A DNA stretch of 6,676 bases. Origin: Flavobacterium psychrophilum. Lineage in GTDB: Bacteria; Bacteroidota; Bacteroidia; Flavobacteriales; Flavobacteriaceae. Location: NCBI GenBank assembly GCA_945872245.1, contig CAMBZB010000058.1, positions 1-6,676 of the forward strand, in the 5' to 3' direction. Below, piece by piece: positions 1 to 5,943 of this stretch. The translations under genes were made by a program, and so were the position numbers. The notes below the pieces were generated by a model. That model was not told where the DNA came from. It worked only from the letters and a program-made list of their open reading frames with translations, and ran no database searches. How positions within the stretch are numbered: the stretch's first letter is position 1; each line of letters begins with the position of its first letter.

Positions 1-862
1 CTGAGCGGTATTGGGTTCCCACATCTGCACCTTGACGGTTTAGGGTTGTCGGGTCATGAACGGTAAAAAACACTTGTAAAATTTCGTCGAGGTTGGTCAA
101 GGTTTTGTCATAGGTAATCTGCACCACTTCGGCATGACCCGTTCTGCCGCTACACACTTCTTCATAAGTGGGGTTTGCGTTTTTTCCTCCCGAAAATCCC
201 GAAACTACTGACTTTACACCTTCTAATTTTTCATAAACTGCCTCGACACACCAATAACAACCACCTCCAAGAGTAATTGTTTCGATGTTGTTTTTGCTTC
301 CGTTTTCTGTCATCACTTTGTCTGGAACAAAATCCAAAGCGATGGAATTCATGCAATATCTTTTGCCTGTTGGCTTTGGTCCATCATCAAAAAGATGGCC
401 TAAATGTCCGTCACATCTCCCGCAAAGCGCTTCAATTCTTTTCATTCCATAAGAATTGTCTTCTTTGTAGACTACACTATTTTTGTTTTCCTGTTCAAAA
501 AAACTGGGCCAACCGCAACTGCTAGCAAATTTCTGGTCGGATCTGAATAATTTATTGCCACAAGCGGCACAATAATAGGTGCCCTTGGTATCAGAATTCC
601 AGAGCTTTCCAGTAAAAGCTCTTTCGGTGTCGGCATTTCTTGATACGGCATACAAGTCTGGAGAAAGGACTTTTTTCCATTCGGCATCTGTGACATGCAA
701 TTTTGTTGTGTCAATGTTTGAATAATAGGGATTTCCAGGTTTGCTGATTGTGTTTTCCATAGGGGATGGTTTTGGAGTTAATTCTGTTTTTTTAGTCGAT
801 TGTCCGCAGGCATTTAATGCAAATAAAGGTAATAATATCAAATAATTAAGGATGTTTTTCAT
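1..862 (-). CDS. msrBA: Bifunctional methionine sulfoxide reductase B/A lipoprotein (partial, C-terminus off the left edge)
   Basis: This protein reduces methionine-R-sulfoxide (MsrB half) and methionine-S-sulfoxide (MsrA half) in oxidised proteins, probably in the periplasm. The visible 287 residues start with a lipoprotein signal, [19 protein letters not shown], with lipidation expected at C19. The MsrB domain spans about 50-182: zinc cysteines C98, C101, C147 and C150, the GWPSF motif at 117-121 preceded by C116 (a possible recycling cysteine), and catalytic C170 in RYCMNS. The MsrA domain begins near 195 with GGGCYWC (catalytic C202) and continues through [19 protein letters not shown] before the sequence ends. 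Start at 862 is chosen because the signal peptide begins there; an in-frame ATG at 871 would add MIA. It is transcribed divergently from idi. No convincing promoter was found. The B-then-A order, the lipobox and all motifs are seen directly; periplasmic location is inferred. The C-terminal MsrA recycling cysteines lie outside the window. Confidence 0.95.
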   Translation of the reverse strand, partial: MKNILNYLILLPLFALNACGQSTKKTELTPKPSPMENTISKPGNPYYSNIDTTKLHVTDAEWKKVLSPDLYAVSRNADTERAFTGKLWNSDTKGTYYCAACGNKLFRSDQKFASSCGWPSFFEQENKNSVVYKEDNSYGMKRIEALCGRCDGHLGHLFDDGPKPTGKRYCMNSIALDFVPDKVMTENGSKNNIETITLGGGCYWCVEAVYEKLEGVKSVVSGFSGGKNANPTYEEVCSGRTGHAEVVQITYDKTLTNLDEILQVFFTVHDPTTLNRQGADVGTQYRS

Positions 863-1005
863 CGCAATCATGTTTAGATTATGATGTAAATTTACAATAG
901 ATATACGCTAGAAATTGTCGTGTAGATTGTAAATGGCTCTCATTTAAGGAAAGTTTAACGATTGTTGATATTTTAAAAAACCAGAATTCCCAATTTCTTT
1001 TTTTG

Positions 1006-1013
1006 TATTTTTG
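1006..1013 (+). promoter_or_regulatory. Candidate Bacteroidota -7 promoter element upstream of idi
   Basis: TATTTTTG matches the Bacteroidota sigma-A -7 consensus TAnnTTTG and ends 17 bp before the idi ATG, which would give a leader of only about 10-14 nt. No TTG lies 18 bp upstream, so the -33 half is weak. It would drive the idi to manA operon. The rest of the 168-bp gap between msrBA and idi holds no gene that I can see. Confidence 0.45.
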
Positions 1014-1030
1014 ACAAGCTAAAAACAGAT

Positions 1031-1558
1031 ATGAAAGAAGATAACGTAATATTGGTGAACCAAAAAGACGAGCAAATAGGGCTCATGCCTAAACTGGAAG
1101 CCCACGAAAAAGCGGTTTTACACCGGGCGTTTTCCGTTTTTATATTAAATAGCAAGAATGAAATTATGCTTCAGCAAAGGGCACATCACAAGTATCATTC
1201 TCCGCTTTTATGGACTAATACATGCTGTAGTCACCAGCGTGAAGGCGAAACCAATATTCAAGCGGGAAGCCGCAGATTATTTGAAGAAATGGGTTTTGAA
1301 ACCGGACTGAAGGAATTGTTTCATTTTATCTATAAGGCACCATTTGATAATGGTTTGACAGAGTATGAACTCGATCATGTCATGATAGGATACTATGATG
1401 GAGAGCCAAAAATAAACTCCGAGGAAGTAGAAAACTGGAAATGGATGTGTATTGAAGACGTTAGGAGTGATATGCAATTGCATCCTGAGGTATACACTGT
1501 TTGGTTCAAGATTATTTTTGACGAGTTTTATCACTATTTGGAAGAACATAAAATCTAA
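1031..1558 (+). CDS. idi: Isopentenyl-diphosphate delta-isomerase, type 1
   Basis: This cytosolic Nudix-fold enzyme interconverts isopentenyl diphosphate and dimethylallyl diphosphate, supplying isoprenoid synthesis (quinones, carotenoids, undecaprenyl carriers). At 175 residues it has the usual length of bacterial type 1 enzymes. Residues matching the E. coli active site are visible: metal-binding H25 and H31 (AHEKAVLHRAF), the catalytic cysteine C66 and H68 in WTNTCCSH, and acidic residues E111 and E113 in LTEYELDHV. The degenerate Nudix helix is at about 72-88 (GETNIQAGSRRLFEEMG). Two adjacent cysteines (C65, C66) occur where E. coli has Val-Cys; C66 aligns with the catalytic one. It is the first gene of a four-gene plus-strand operon, with the next start 7 nt beyond its stop. 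No Shine-Dalgarno sequence is apparent, as is common in flavobacteria. Type 2 (FMN-dependent) isomerase is excluded by these motifs. Confidence 0.95.
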   Translation: MKEDNVILVNQKDEQIGLMPKLEAHEKAVLHRAFSVFILNSKNEIMLQQRAHHKYHSPLLWTNTCCSHQREGETNIQAGSRRLFEEMGFETGLKELFHFIYKAPFDNGLTEYELDHVMIGYYDGEPKINSEEVENWKWMCIEDVRSDMQLHPEVYTVWFKIIFDEFYHYLEEHKI

Positions 1559-1565
1559 AATCACT

Positions 1566-1976
1566 ATGAGAGTCACCATATCCAGAAAAGCCCATTTTAA
1601 CGCAGCGCATCGATTGTATCGAAAAGATTGGACTTTCGAGCAGAACGATGCCGTTTTTGGGAAATGCAACAACCCTAATTTCCATGGGCATAATTACGAA
1701 TTAATTGTGAGCGTAACGGGTAAAATCAATCCTGAAACGGGTTATGTAATGGACATCAAGGAATTAAGTGATTTGATTTTGGAAGAAGTTGAAAGACCCT
1801 TCGACCATAAAAACTTGAATTTGGATGTTCCTGAATTTGAAAATCTAAATCCCACCGCCGAAAACATAGTGGTTGTCATTTGGAATAAAATCAGAAAAAG
1901 AATTCAATCAGAATTTGATTTGGAGGTAGTGCTTTATGAAACCCCTCGCAATTTTGTAACCTATAAAGGGGAATAA
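1566..1976 (+). CDS. 6-pyruvoyl/6-carboxy-tetrahydropterin synthase family protein (PTPS/QueD family)
   Basis: This 136-residue tunnelling-fold enzyme should act on 7,8-dihydroneopterin triphosphate. The product is either 6-carboxytetrahydropterin (QueD, queuosine pathway) or 6-pyruvoyltetrahydropterin (PTPS, biopterin-type pathway). Visible zinc ligands are H15 (AAHRL), H40 and H42 (HGHNY). The catalytic triad candidates are C34, D80 and H81 (FDHKNL), and E125 in YET is the expected pterin anchor. C34 is separated from HGH by five residues (CNNPNFHGH), as in mammalian PTPS, whereas E. coli QueD has three. FGKCNNPN, DHKNL.LDVP and the C-terminal YKGE also recall the mammalian enzyme as I remember it. 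ATG at 1566 is preferred to an upstream in-frame ATG at 1452, which lies inside idi and would add residues unlike the family. It starts 7 nt after idi, and its TAA stop overlaps the next ATG. Family membership is certain; choosing between QueD and PTPS activity is not, so I give no symbol. Confidence 0.92.
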   Translation: MRVTISRKAHFNAAHRLYRKDWTFEQNDAVFGKCNNPNFHGHNYELIVSVTGKINPETGYVMDIKELSDLILEEVERPFDHKNLNLDVPEFENLNPTAENIVVVIWNKIRKRIQSEFDLEVVLYETPRNFVTYKGE

Positions 1977-2437
1977 TGGCACTACAAGTAGGAGATATAA
2001 TCCCGCATTTTTTAGCAAAAGACAGTCATGGAAACGATTTTGACAGTGCTTCAGTGGTGGGAAAAAAACCGGCGGTTCTTTATTTTTATCCCAAGGACAA
2101 TACTCCGGGTTGCACTGCGCAAGCCTGCAGCTTTAGAGATCAATACGAGGATTTTAAGGATTTAGGAGCCGAAGTTATCGGTATCAGCAGTGATAGTATT
2201 GCTTCGCATGAAAAGTTTGCTAAACAGTACCGTTTGCCTTTTATTTTACTGTCAGACAATGATAAAAAAATCAGGAATCTTTTCGGAGTAAAACCTAATT
2301 TATTTGGCCTAATTCCGGGAAGAGTGACTTATGTGGCAGACAAAGAGGGCATAATCCGATTGGTTTTTGACAGCTTAGTAGCTACAAATCATATACCTCG
2401 AGCTCTAGAGAGGATTAAGAAATTAGTGTCGCTATGA
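1976..2437 (+). CDS. bcp: Thiol peroxidase, Bcp/PrxQ-type peroxiredoxin
   Basis: This cytosolic peroxidase reduces hydrogen peroxide and organic hydroperoxides with electrons from thioredoxin. Its 153 residues match the family length. The peroxidatic cysteine is C46 in PKDNTPGCTAQAC, with T43 and P44 of the usual PxxxT/SxxC signature. The resolving cysteine C51 sits five residues later on the same helix, the atypical 2-Cys arrangement of E. coli Bcp. R116 in PGRVTYVAD is the expected active-site arginine. There is no signal peptide. The start codon shares one base with the preceding stop (TAATG) and its TGA stop overlaps the manA ATG by four bases (ATGA), so translational coupling on both sides is likely. 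Its operon partners are unrelated metabolically; a housekeeping antioxidant role is inferred from the family only. Confidence 0.95.
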   Translation: MALQVGDIIPHFLAKDSHGNDFDSASVVGKKPAVLYFYPKDNTPGCTAQACSFRDQYEDFKDLGAEVIGISSDSIASHEKFAKQYRLPFILLSDNDKKIRNLFGVKPNLFGLIPGRVTYVADKEGIIRLVFDSLVATNHIPRALERIKKLVSL

Positions 2438-3403
2438 GTTTAGATATATATCCTTTACAATTTAAACCCATTTTAAAGGAAAGAATTTTGGGGGGGAGAA
2501 AAGCTAAAAAAAGTTTTGAACAAACCCATTATTTCGGACAGAACTGGCGAAAGTTGGGAAATATCAACTATTGATGGAGATGTTAGTATTGTTTCTAATG
2601 GAACTCTAGCCGGAAAATCACTACTTGATTTGATAGATTCTGCTCCGGGAGAAATATTGGGAGCCGAAGTATATAAAAGATTTGGCAAACAATTTCCTTT
2701 GCTTTTCAAATATCTAGATGCTCGAGAAGACTTATCCATACAAGTACATCCAAATGATGAATTGGCCAAAAAGCGTCACAATTCCTTCGGGAAAACGGAA
2801 ATGTGGTACATTATGCAAGCCGATGAAAATGCCAGGATAATTGTAGGGTTCAAGGAAAAATCTGATGCCAATGAGTATTTAGAAAATCTAAAAAATAAAA
2901 CATTGCTTTCTATTCTTGATGATATCAAAGTAAAAGCCGGTGATGTTTTCTTTTTGGAAACAGGAACTGTTCACGCCATTGGAGCGGGATTAGCTGTTGC
3001 CGAAATCCAGCAAACATCAGACATTACCTATCGTTTGTATGATTTTGACAGAGTTGATGCAGCCGGTAATCAAAGAGAGTTGCATATAGACTTGGCTTTA
3101 GATGCCATAAATTATAATAAAGTAGATACCCATAAAAAATACAATACCGAACTTAATCAATCGAATACTGTCGTGGATTGCCCTTATTTCACCACCAATT
3201 TTATTCCGTTGGAAGGGAAAATCTCAATCAACAAAACAGGAAATTCATTTACGGTTTTTATGTGCGTGGAAGGCAGTTTTGAAATGGAGTGTGGAGACAC
3301 AAAATTTCAGTACACAAAAGGAGACACCATCTTAATTCCTGCTGCCTTGAAGACTTTCATTCTCAACGGCAAAGCTTCCGTTTTAGAAATATATATTTCT
3401 TAG
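2434..3403 (+). CDS. manA: Class I mannose-6-phosphate isomerase, reading frame interrupted by a one-base insertion near the 5' end
   Basis: The enzyme interconverts mannose 6-phosphate and fructose 6-phosphate using zinc in a cupin fold. The natural start is the ATG at 2434, overlapping the bcp stop. It opens with MSLDIYPLQFKPILKERI, the typical N-terminus, but then shifts frame and stops within about 30 codons. The rest of the protein is in the +1 frame: WGGEKLKKVLNKPIISDRTG and onward to 3403. Removing one T from the TTTT at 2486-2489 joins the halves as KERIWGGEKL and gives 322 residues, close to B. subtilis ManA. In that numbering the zinc ligands are Q103, H105 (QVHPND), E122 (TEMWY) and H180 (TVHAIG), with catalytic R200 in YRLYDFDR. 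Everything downstream is intact. A TTG at 2516 could open the second frame, but the product would lack the conserved first 27 residues. The shift may be real, recoded, or a homopolymer sequencing error. Confidence 0.88.
2486..2496 (+). other. manA: Frameshift site in manA (T4 followed by G7)
   Basis: Four T followed by seven G mark the point where the manA frame changes. Upstream codons read GAA AGA ATT; the family-conserved TGG GGG GGA GAA (WGGE) follows only if one base is dropped here. Three T and seven G would restore one open frame. Homopolymer runs of this kind are prone to replication, transcription and sequencing slippage. Confidence 0.85.
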
Positions 3404-3404
3404 C

Positions 3405-3433
3405 TTGTTATAGAAAGATTATGTGTACTTTTG
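3405..3433 (+). promoter_or_regulatory. Bacteroidota-type promoter of the 89-residue protein gene
   Basis: A TTG (-33 element, 3405-3407) is followed after exactly 18 bp by TACTTTTG (-7 element, 3426-3433), matching the Bacteroidota consensus TTG/TAnnTTTG. It begins two bases after the manA stop, so the next gene can be expressed independently of the operon. The remaining leader to the ATG at 3462 is short and A-rich, typical of flavobacterial translation starts. Confidence 0.75.
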
Positions 3434-3461
3434 CAATCGCAAATTAAAATTAAAAAATAAA

Positions 3462-3731
3462 ATGGCAAACGTTAAGAATTTAAAAAAAGACATCAACTAC
3501 GTTTTAGGAGATATTATTGAAGCGGTTTACTTGTTTGAAATTTCGACTACCGGAAAACCAACTACCGAAACTAATGCTTTGATCGATGAAGCTATCGCAG
3601 CTTTTGACACTTTGATTACAAAAGTAAACGCTAAGAAAGTGGAAAATAAAAAAGCCCATTTCAAACAAATTAATGTTGAATTGGAACAAACTGCAAATCA
3701 ATTGATTGCTAAAATCAACGAATTACAGTAA
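3462..3731 (+). CDS. Small alpha-helical protein of unknown function
   Basis: The 89-residue product (MANVKNLKKDINYVLGDIIEA...KINELQ) is not one whose function I know. It has no cysteine or tryptophan, no signal peptide and no membrane segment. It is rich in Lys, Glu, Ala, Ile and Leu, with likely amphipathic helices at about 5-25, 34-52 and 60-88 and a short Thr/Pro-containing turn near 28-34 (TTGKPTTET). This suggests a small soluble helical bundle. ATG at 3462 is chosen because it lies just after a promoter whose -7 element ends at 3433. An in-frame GTG at 3423 would start inside that promoter. The good promoter and clean codon use argue that it is real. No terminator separates it from the tRNA gene downstream. 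Confidence 0.82.
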   Translation: MANVKNLKKDINYVLGDIIEAVYLFEISTTGKPTTETNALIDEAIAAFDTLITKVNAKKVENKKAHFKQINVELEQTANQLIAKINELQ

Positions 3732-3762
3732 AAAAAAGGCAATAAAAAAAGATGGATTTGTT

Positions 3763-3791
3763 TTGAGAAATCAAATTCAGTCTTATATTTG
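3763..3791 (+). promoter_or_regulatory. Bacteroidota-type promoter of tRNA-Thr
   Basis: A TTG (-33 element, 3763-3765) and TATATTTG (-7 element, 3784-3791) are separated by exactly 18 bp, the same spacing as the promoter at 3405-3433. The -7 element ends 15 bp before the first base of the mature tRNA, so transcription would start a few bases upstream of the tRNA and leave a very short 5' leader for RNase P. Confidence 0.8.
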
Positions 3792-3806
3792 CAACAGTAA
3801 TGAGTC

Positions 3807-3880
3807 GCCAGCGTAGCTCAGTTGGCTAGAGCAGCTGATTTGTAATCAGCAGGTCGTGGGTTCGAGTCCCTCCGCCGGCT
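3807..3880 (+). tRNA. tRNA-Thr (anticodon TGT)
   Basis: The 74-nt cloverleaf has the D arm GCTC...GAGC (3816-3832), the anticodon stem GCTGA/TCAGC with loop TTTGTAA, and a T arm with TTCGAGT (3861-3867). The anticodon TGT is at 3841-3843 and reads ACA codons for threonine. The acceptor stem is GCCAGCG with CGCCGGC, discriminator T, and CCA is not encoded. Two pairs are non-canonical: A4-C69 in the acceptor stem and U50-U64 in the T stem. It has its own promoter and is followed by an intrinsic terminator. Confidence 0.96.
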
Positions 3881-3887
3881 CTTTAAT

Positions 3888-3919
3888 AAAACCATCTAAC
3901 TTCTGTTAGGTGGTTTTTT
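3888..3919 (+). terminator. Rho-independent terminator after tRNA-Thr
   Basis: AAACCATCTAAC and GTTAGGTGGTTT form a stem of about 12 bp with one T-G wobble and a TTCT loop. The run of six T that overlaps the stem base ends at 3919. It lies 8 nt beyond the tRNA and ends transcription coming from the tRNA and probably from the operon and small gene upstream. Confidence 0.85.
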
Positions 3920-3930
3920 GTTTATAAAGC

Positions 3931-3962
3931 AAATCCCAATCTAGTTCTAAATTGGGATTTTT
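3931..3962 (+). terminator. Second hairpin, possibly a bidirectional terminator between tRNA-Thr and the M61 peptidase gene
   Basis: AAATCCCAAT and ATTGGGATTT are a perfect 10-bp inverted repeat with a 10-base loop, followed by T on the plus strand (five T at 3958-3962). The same hairpin lies 12 nt beyond the stop of the convergent minus-strand peptidase gene, where its T tract is interrupted (ATTTGCTTT). It probably serves mainly that gene or acts as a backup in both directions. Confidence 0.6.
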
Positions 3963-3974
3963 GGTGTTTCTAAT

Positions 3975-5837
3975 TTATCCTTTTAGCCAAGCTTCTCTGA
4001 TAGCTGATTTTTCGGCTTTGGTTGCTTCGAGTCCTTCTTTTTCTTCATAAGGAATTTTCACGCTACCTTTTAGGATTTGTTCTTGATCCTCCCGTTTTAT
4101 TTTTAACGATATAGCATCATTTTCTTTCCATTTTTGACTAGCGTTTATCATTTCATAGATATTGTCAAAGGAATAAGGGACATCATTTATAGCCAATAAA
4201 ATATCTCCTCCTTTGATACCAAGATTGGTGTAAAATTCAGGTAATTCATTATAGGGGCTAACGATAATTTCTTTGGTTTTTCGATCGACATTTATATAAG
4301 GGGTTTTTCCTTTCAAGAAAAAATCAGAAGGAGTTTTTTTAATTGTTTTTTCCATCCCAACTTTTTCTAAAAAACGGGCATAAGGAATGGGAGTAGATCC
4401 CGAAACATACGTTTTCAAGAAATCACCAACTTCTGGATAGGTTAATTGGGTAATTTTTGCAAAAAGTTCATCATCATTAAACGCTTTTGAAATACCATAT
4501 TCTTTTGATAATTTTTGCATTAAGTCAAGAATTCCTTTTTCTCCATTGCTATTTTCTCTAATAATAATGTCCAAACACATTCCTATTAACGCCCCTTTTT
4601 GGTAGACATTTAAATATTGGTCTTTATAAGGTTGTGCCAATACATTAGCGCTCATGGTGGTAAACGGCATGGTATCATTGAGTGTATTGGCTCGTTCCAT
4701 TTTTTCTGAGATGCGATTGTAAAACTCCTCTTCAGTAATCAAACCTTGGTTAATTTGGAAAAGATTTGCAAAATATTCCGTGACACCTTCATACATCCAT
4801 AAATGTTCGGACATCTTTGGATTTATATAATCAAAATATTGAATCTCTTGGGAGTGGATGGTTAAAGGGGTCACAATATGAAAAAATTCATGCGAAACGA
4901 TGTCTTTCAATTGCTTTGCTAATTGCTCTATGCCCATCATTTCTGGCATAACGACAGTGGTTGCCGTAGGATGTTCTAATGCACCATATCCAGTGGCATC
5001 TTTTTTTTGTGTATCCGTTAAATAGAGGAGTACACTGTATTTTTTTGTTGTATTTATTTGTCCTAAAAATTGTTTTTGGGCTGTCATCATTGTTTTCATC
5101 TCAGGCGAAATACTTTCAGCAGTCACTTTTCCGTTTGGGGAATAAACAGCGATTAGAATTTCCATATCATCAACTACAAATGTGGTGTAATCTGGTTTGG
5201 AGTACATAATGGGATTTTCTACCAATTCAGCATAACGAGAGGTAGCAAACACATCATTTGTAGCACTAGTATCCTGATCAAGCATTGAAGTCGCTCCCCA
5301 AAGTCCAGCAGGATGCGAAATGCTCACTCTATAGGGTGATGACATATAATTCGTGAAATAGCCAATAAAACAATGCGTATTCAGCATTATATTTTTACCT
5401 GCGTCAATGTTGGAACCGGCAGGTGAAAAAATGTCCCCTTTTCCAAAACCCTTGCCATTTTCGGTATCAAAAGTGTCGTTTACTAAATAAGTTACTTTTC
5501 TTAATTTTTGGGCATTCGAAATGGTCCACGAATTGTCGTCTGTCTTTTTCACATCCAATAATTTCCCTTTTTTGTCATACGCTTTTAAACCCTCGATATA
5601 CTTGCCATAGTTGTCTTCTGAATACGTTCCTGGGACCATTTTTGGAATGTGATACGTGATTTCATTCGTCGAAATTGCAGGGGCGTCTATGGTAACCATA
5701 ACCTTGTCATCCTTTATTTTATCCAGATTGATATCCACTTGAATCCCGTTTTTTGTTGGAGTATTACTAGCTATATTAGCTGTTTTACATCCCCATAACA
5801 TTAATGCGAACGCAAATGCGAAAAATATTTTTTTCAT
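3975..5837 (-). CDS. M61-family (glycyl aminopeptidase-like) zinc metallopeptidase lipoprotein with C-terminal PDZ domain
   Basis: The 620-residue protein starts with a lipoprotein signal, MKKIFFAFAFALMLWGC, with lipidation expected at C17, so it should be membrane-anchored in the envelope. An N-terminal beta-rich region (about 30-220) resembles the M61 N-terminal domain. The catalytic domain carries the zinc motif HEFFH at 316-320 (H316, catalytic E317, H320). The third ligand is probably E350 in WMYEGVTEY, the EGxTxY pattern of M61 enzymes. A PDZ-like segment at about 510-598 contains NLGIKGGDILLAIND, a typical carboxylate-binding region followed by strand and helix signatures. Characterised M61 enzymes are aminopeptidases preferring N-terminal Gly or Ala; the substrate here is unknown. 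Start is at the ATG that opens the signal peptide. It stands alone, convergent with the tRNA gene and 106 bp downstream of the DUF2805-like gene, whose terminator lies between them. No clear promoter was identified. Confidence 0.88.
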   Translation of the reverse strand: MKKIFFAFAFALMLWGCKTANIASNTPTKNGIQVDINLDKIKDDKVMVTIDAPAISTNEITYHIPKMVPGTYSEDNYGKYIEGLKAYDKKGKLLDVKKTDDNSWTISNAQKLRKVTYLVNDTFDTENGKGFGKGDIFSPAGSNIDAGKNIMLNTHCFIGYFTNYMSSPYRVSISHPAGLWGATSMLDQDTSATNDVFATSRYAELVENPIMYSKPDYTTFVVDDMEILIAVYSPNGKVTAESISPEMKTMMTAQKQFLGQINTTKKYSVLLYLTDTQKKDATGYGALEHPTATTVVMPEMMGIEQLAKQLKDIVSHEFFHIVTPLTIHSQEIQYFDYINPKMSEHLWMYEGVTEYFANLFQINQGLITEEEFYNRISEKMERANTLNDTMPFTTMSANVLAQPYKDQYLNVYQKGALIGMCLDIIIRENSNGEKGILDLMQKLSKEYGISKAFNDDELFAKITQLTYPEVGDFLKTYVSGSTPIPYARFLEKVGMEKTIKKTPSDFFLKGKTPYINVDRKTKEIIVSPYNELPEFYTNLGIKGGDILLAINDVPYSFDNIYEMINASQKWKENDAISLKIKREDQEQILKGSVKIPYEEKEGLEATKAEKSAIREAWLKG

Positions 5838-5910
5838 TTTGAAATTATTTTAGAATTGGTGTCATAAAGGTTGGATTTTTATAAGGTTTTGTGATGTGGT
5901 TTTTGCCAAT

Positions 5911-5940
5911 AAAAAAAAACTCCCGTAATTCAGGAGTTTA
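5911..5940 (-). terminator. Rho-independent terminator of the DUF2805-like gene
   Basis: On the minus strand AAACTCC and GGAGTTT form a 7-bp stem with a 9-base loop, followed by a T tract (nine T including three in the stem). It starts 4 nt after the stop codon at 5944-5946 and isolates this gene from the peptidase gene downstream. Confidence 0.85.
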
Positions 5941-5943
5941 TCA

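Noticed and set aside
277..525. Plus-strand reading frame of 82 codons
   Set aside because: It is antisense to msrBA and has a Cys/Phe-rich composition typical of a shadow frame.
472..714. An 80-codon minus-strand reading frame inside the left-hand gene
   Set aside because: It is a shifted frame of the MsrB coding region, whose true frame carries all catalytic and zinc cysteines.
886..895. Palindrome GTAAATTTAC as a promoter or operator for msrBA
   Set aside because: The minus-strand TAAATTTA lacks the final G of the -7 consensus, no TTG is found 18 bp upstream, and a 10-bp AT-rich palindrome is expected by chance.
1452..1565. N-terminal extension of the pterin synthase from the ATG at 1452
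   Set aside because: It lies within idi in another frame and adds residues absent from the family; ATG at 1566 gives the usual N-terminus.
1277..1672. 131-codon minus-strand reading frame
   Set aside because: It is antisense across the idi/pterin synthase junction, with no recognisable motif.
2490..2496. G7 run as a Shine-Dalgarno-like site for translation from TTG 2516
   Set aside because: It is within the manA coding region encoding the conserved WGG; flavobacteria rarely depend on such sites, and the product would lack the conserved N-terminus.
3423..3461. GTG start extending the small helical protein by 13 residues
   Set aside because: It begins inside the promoter (-7 element 3426-3433), so it would not be in the transcript from that promoter.
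3807..3962. tRNA-Thr 3' end as an integration site for a mobile element
   Set aside because: No integrase, no direct repeat of the tRNA end and no foreign-looking cargo are present in the window.
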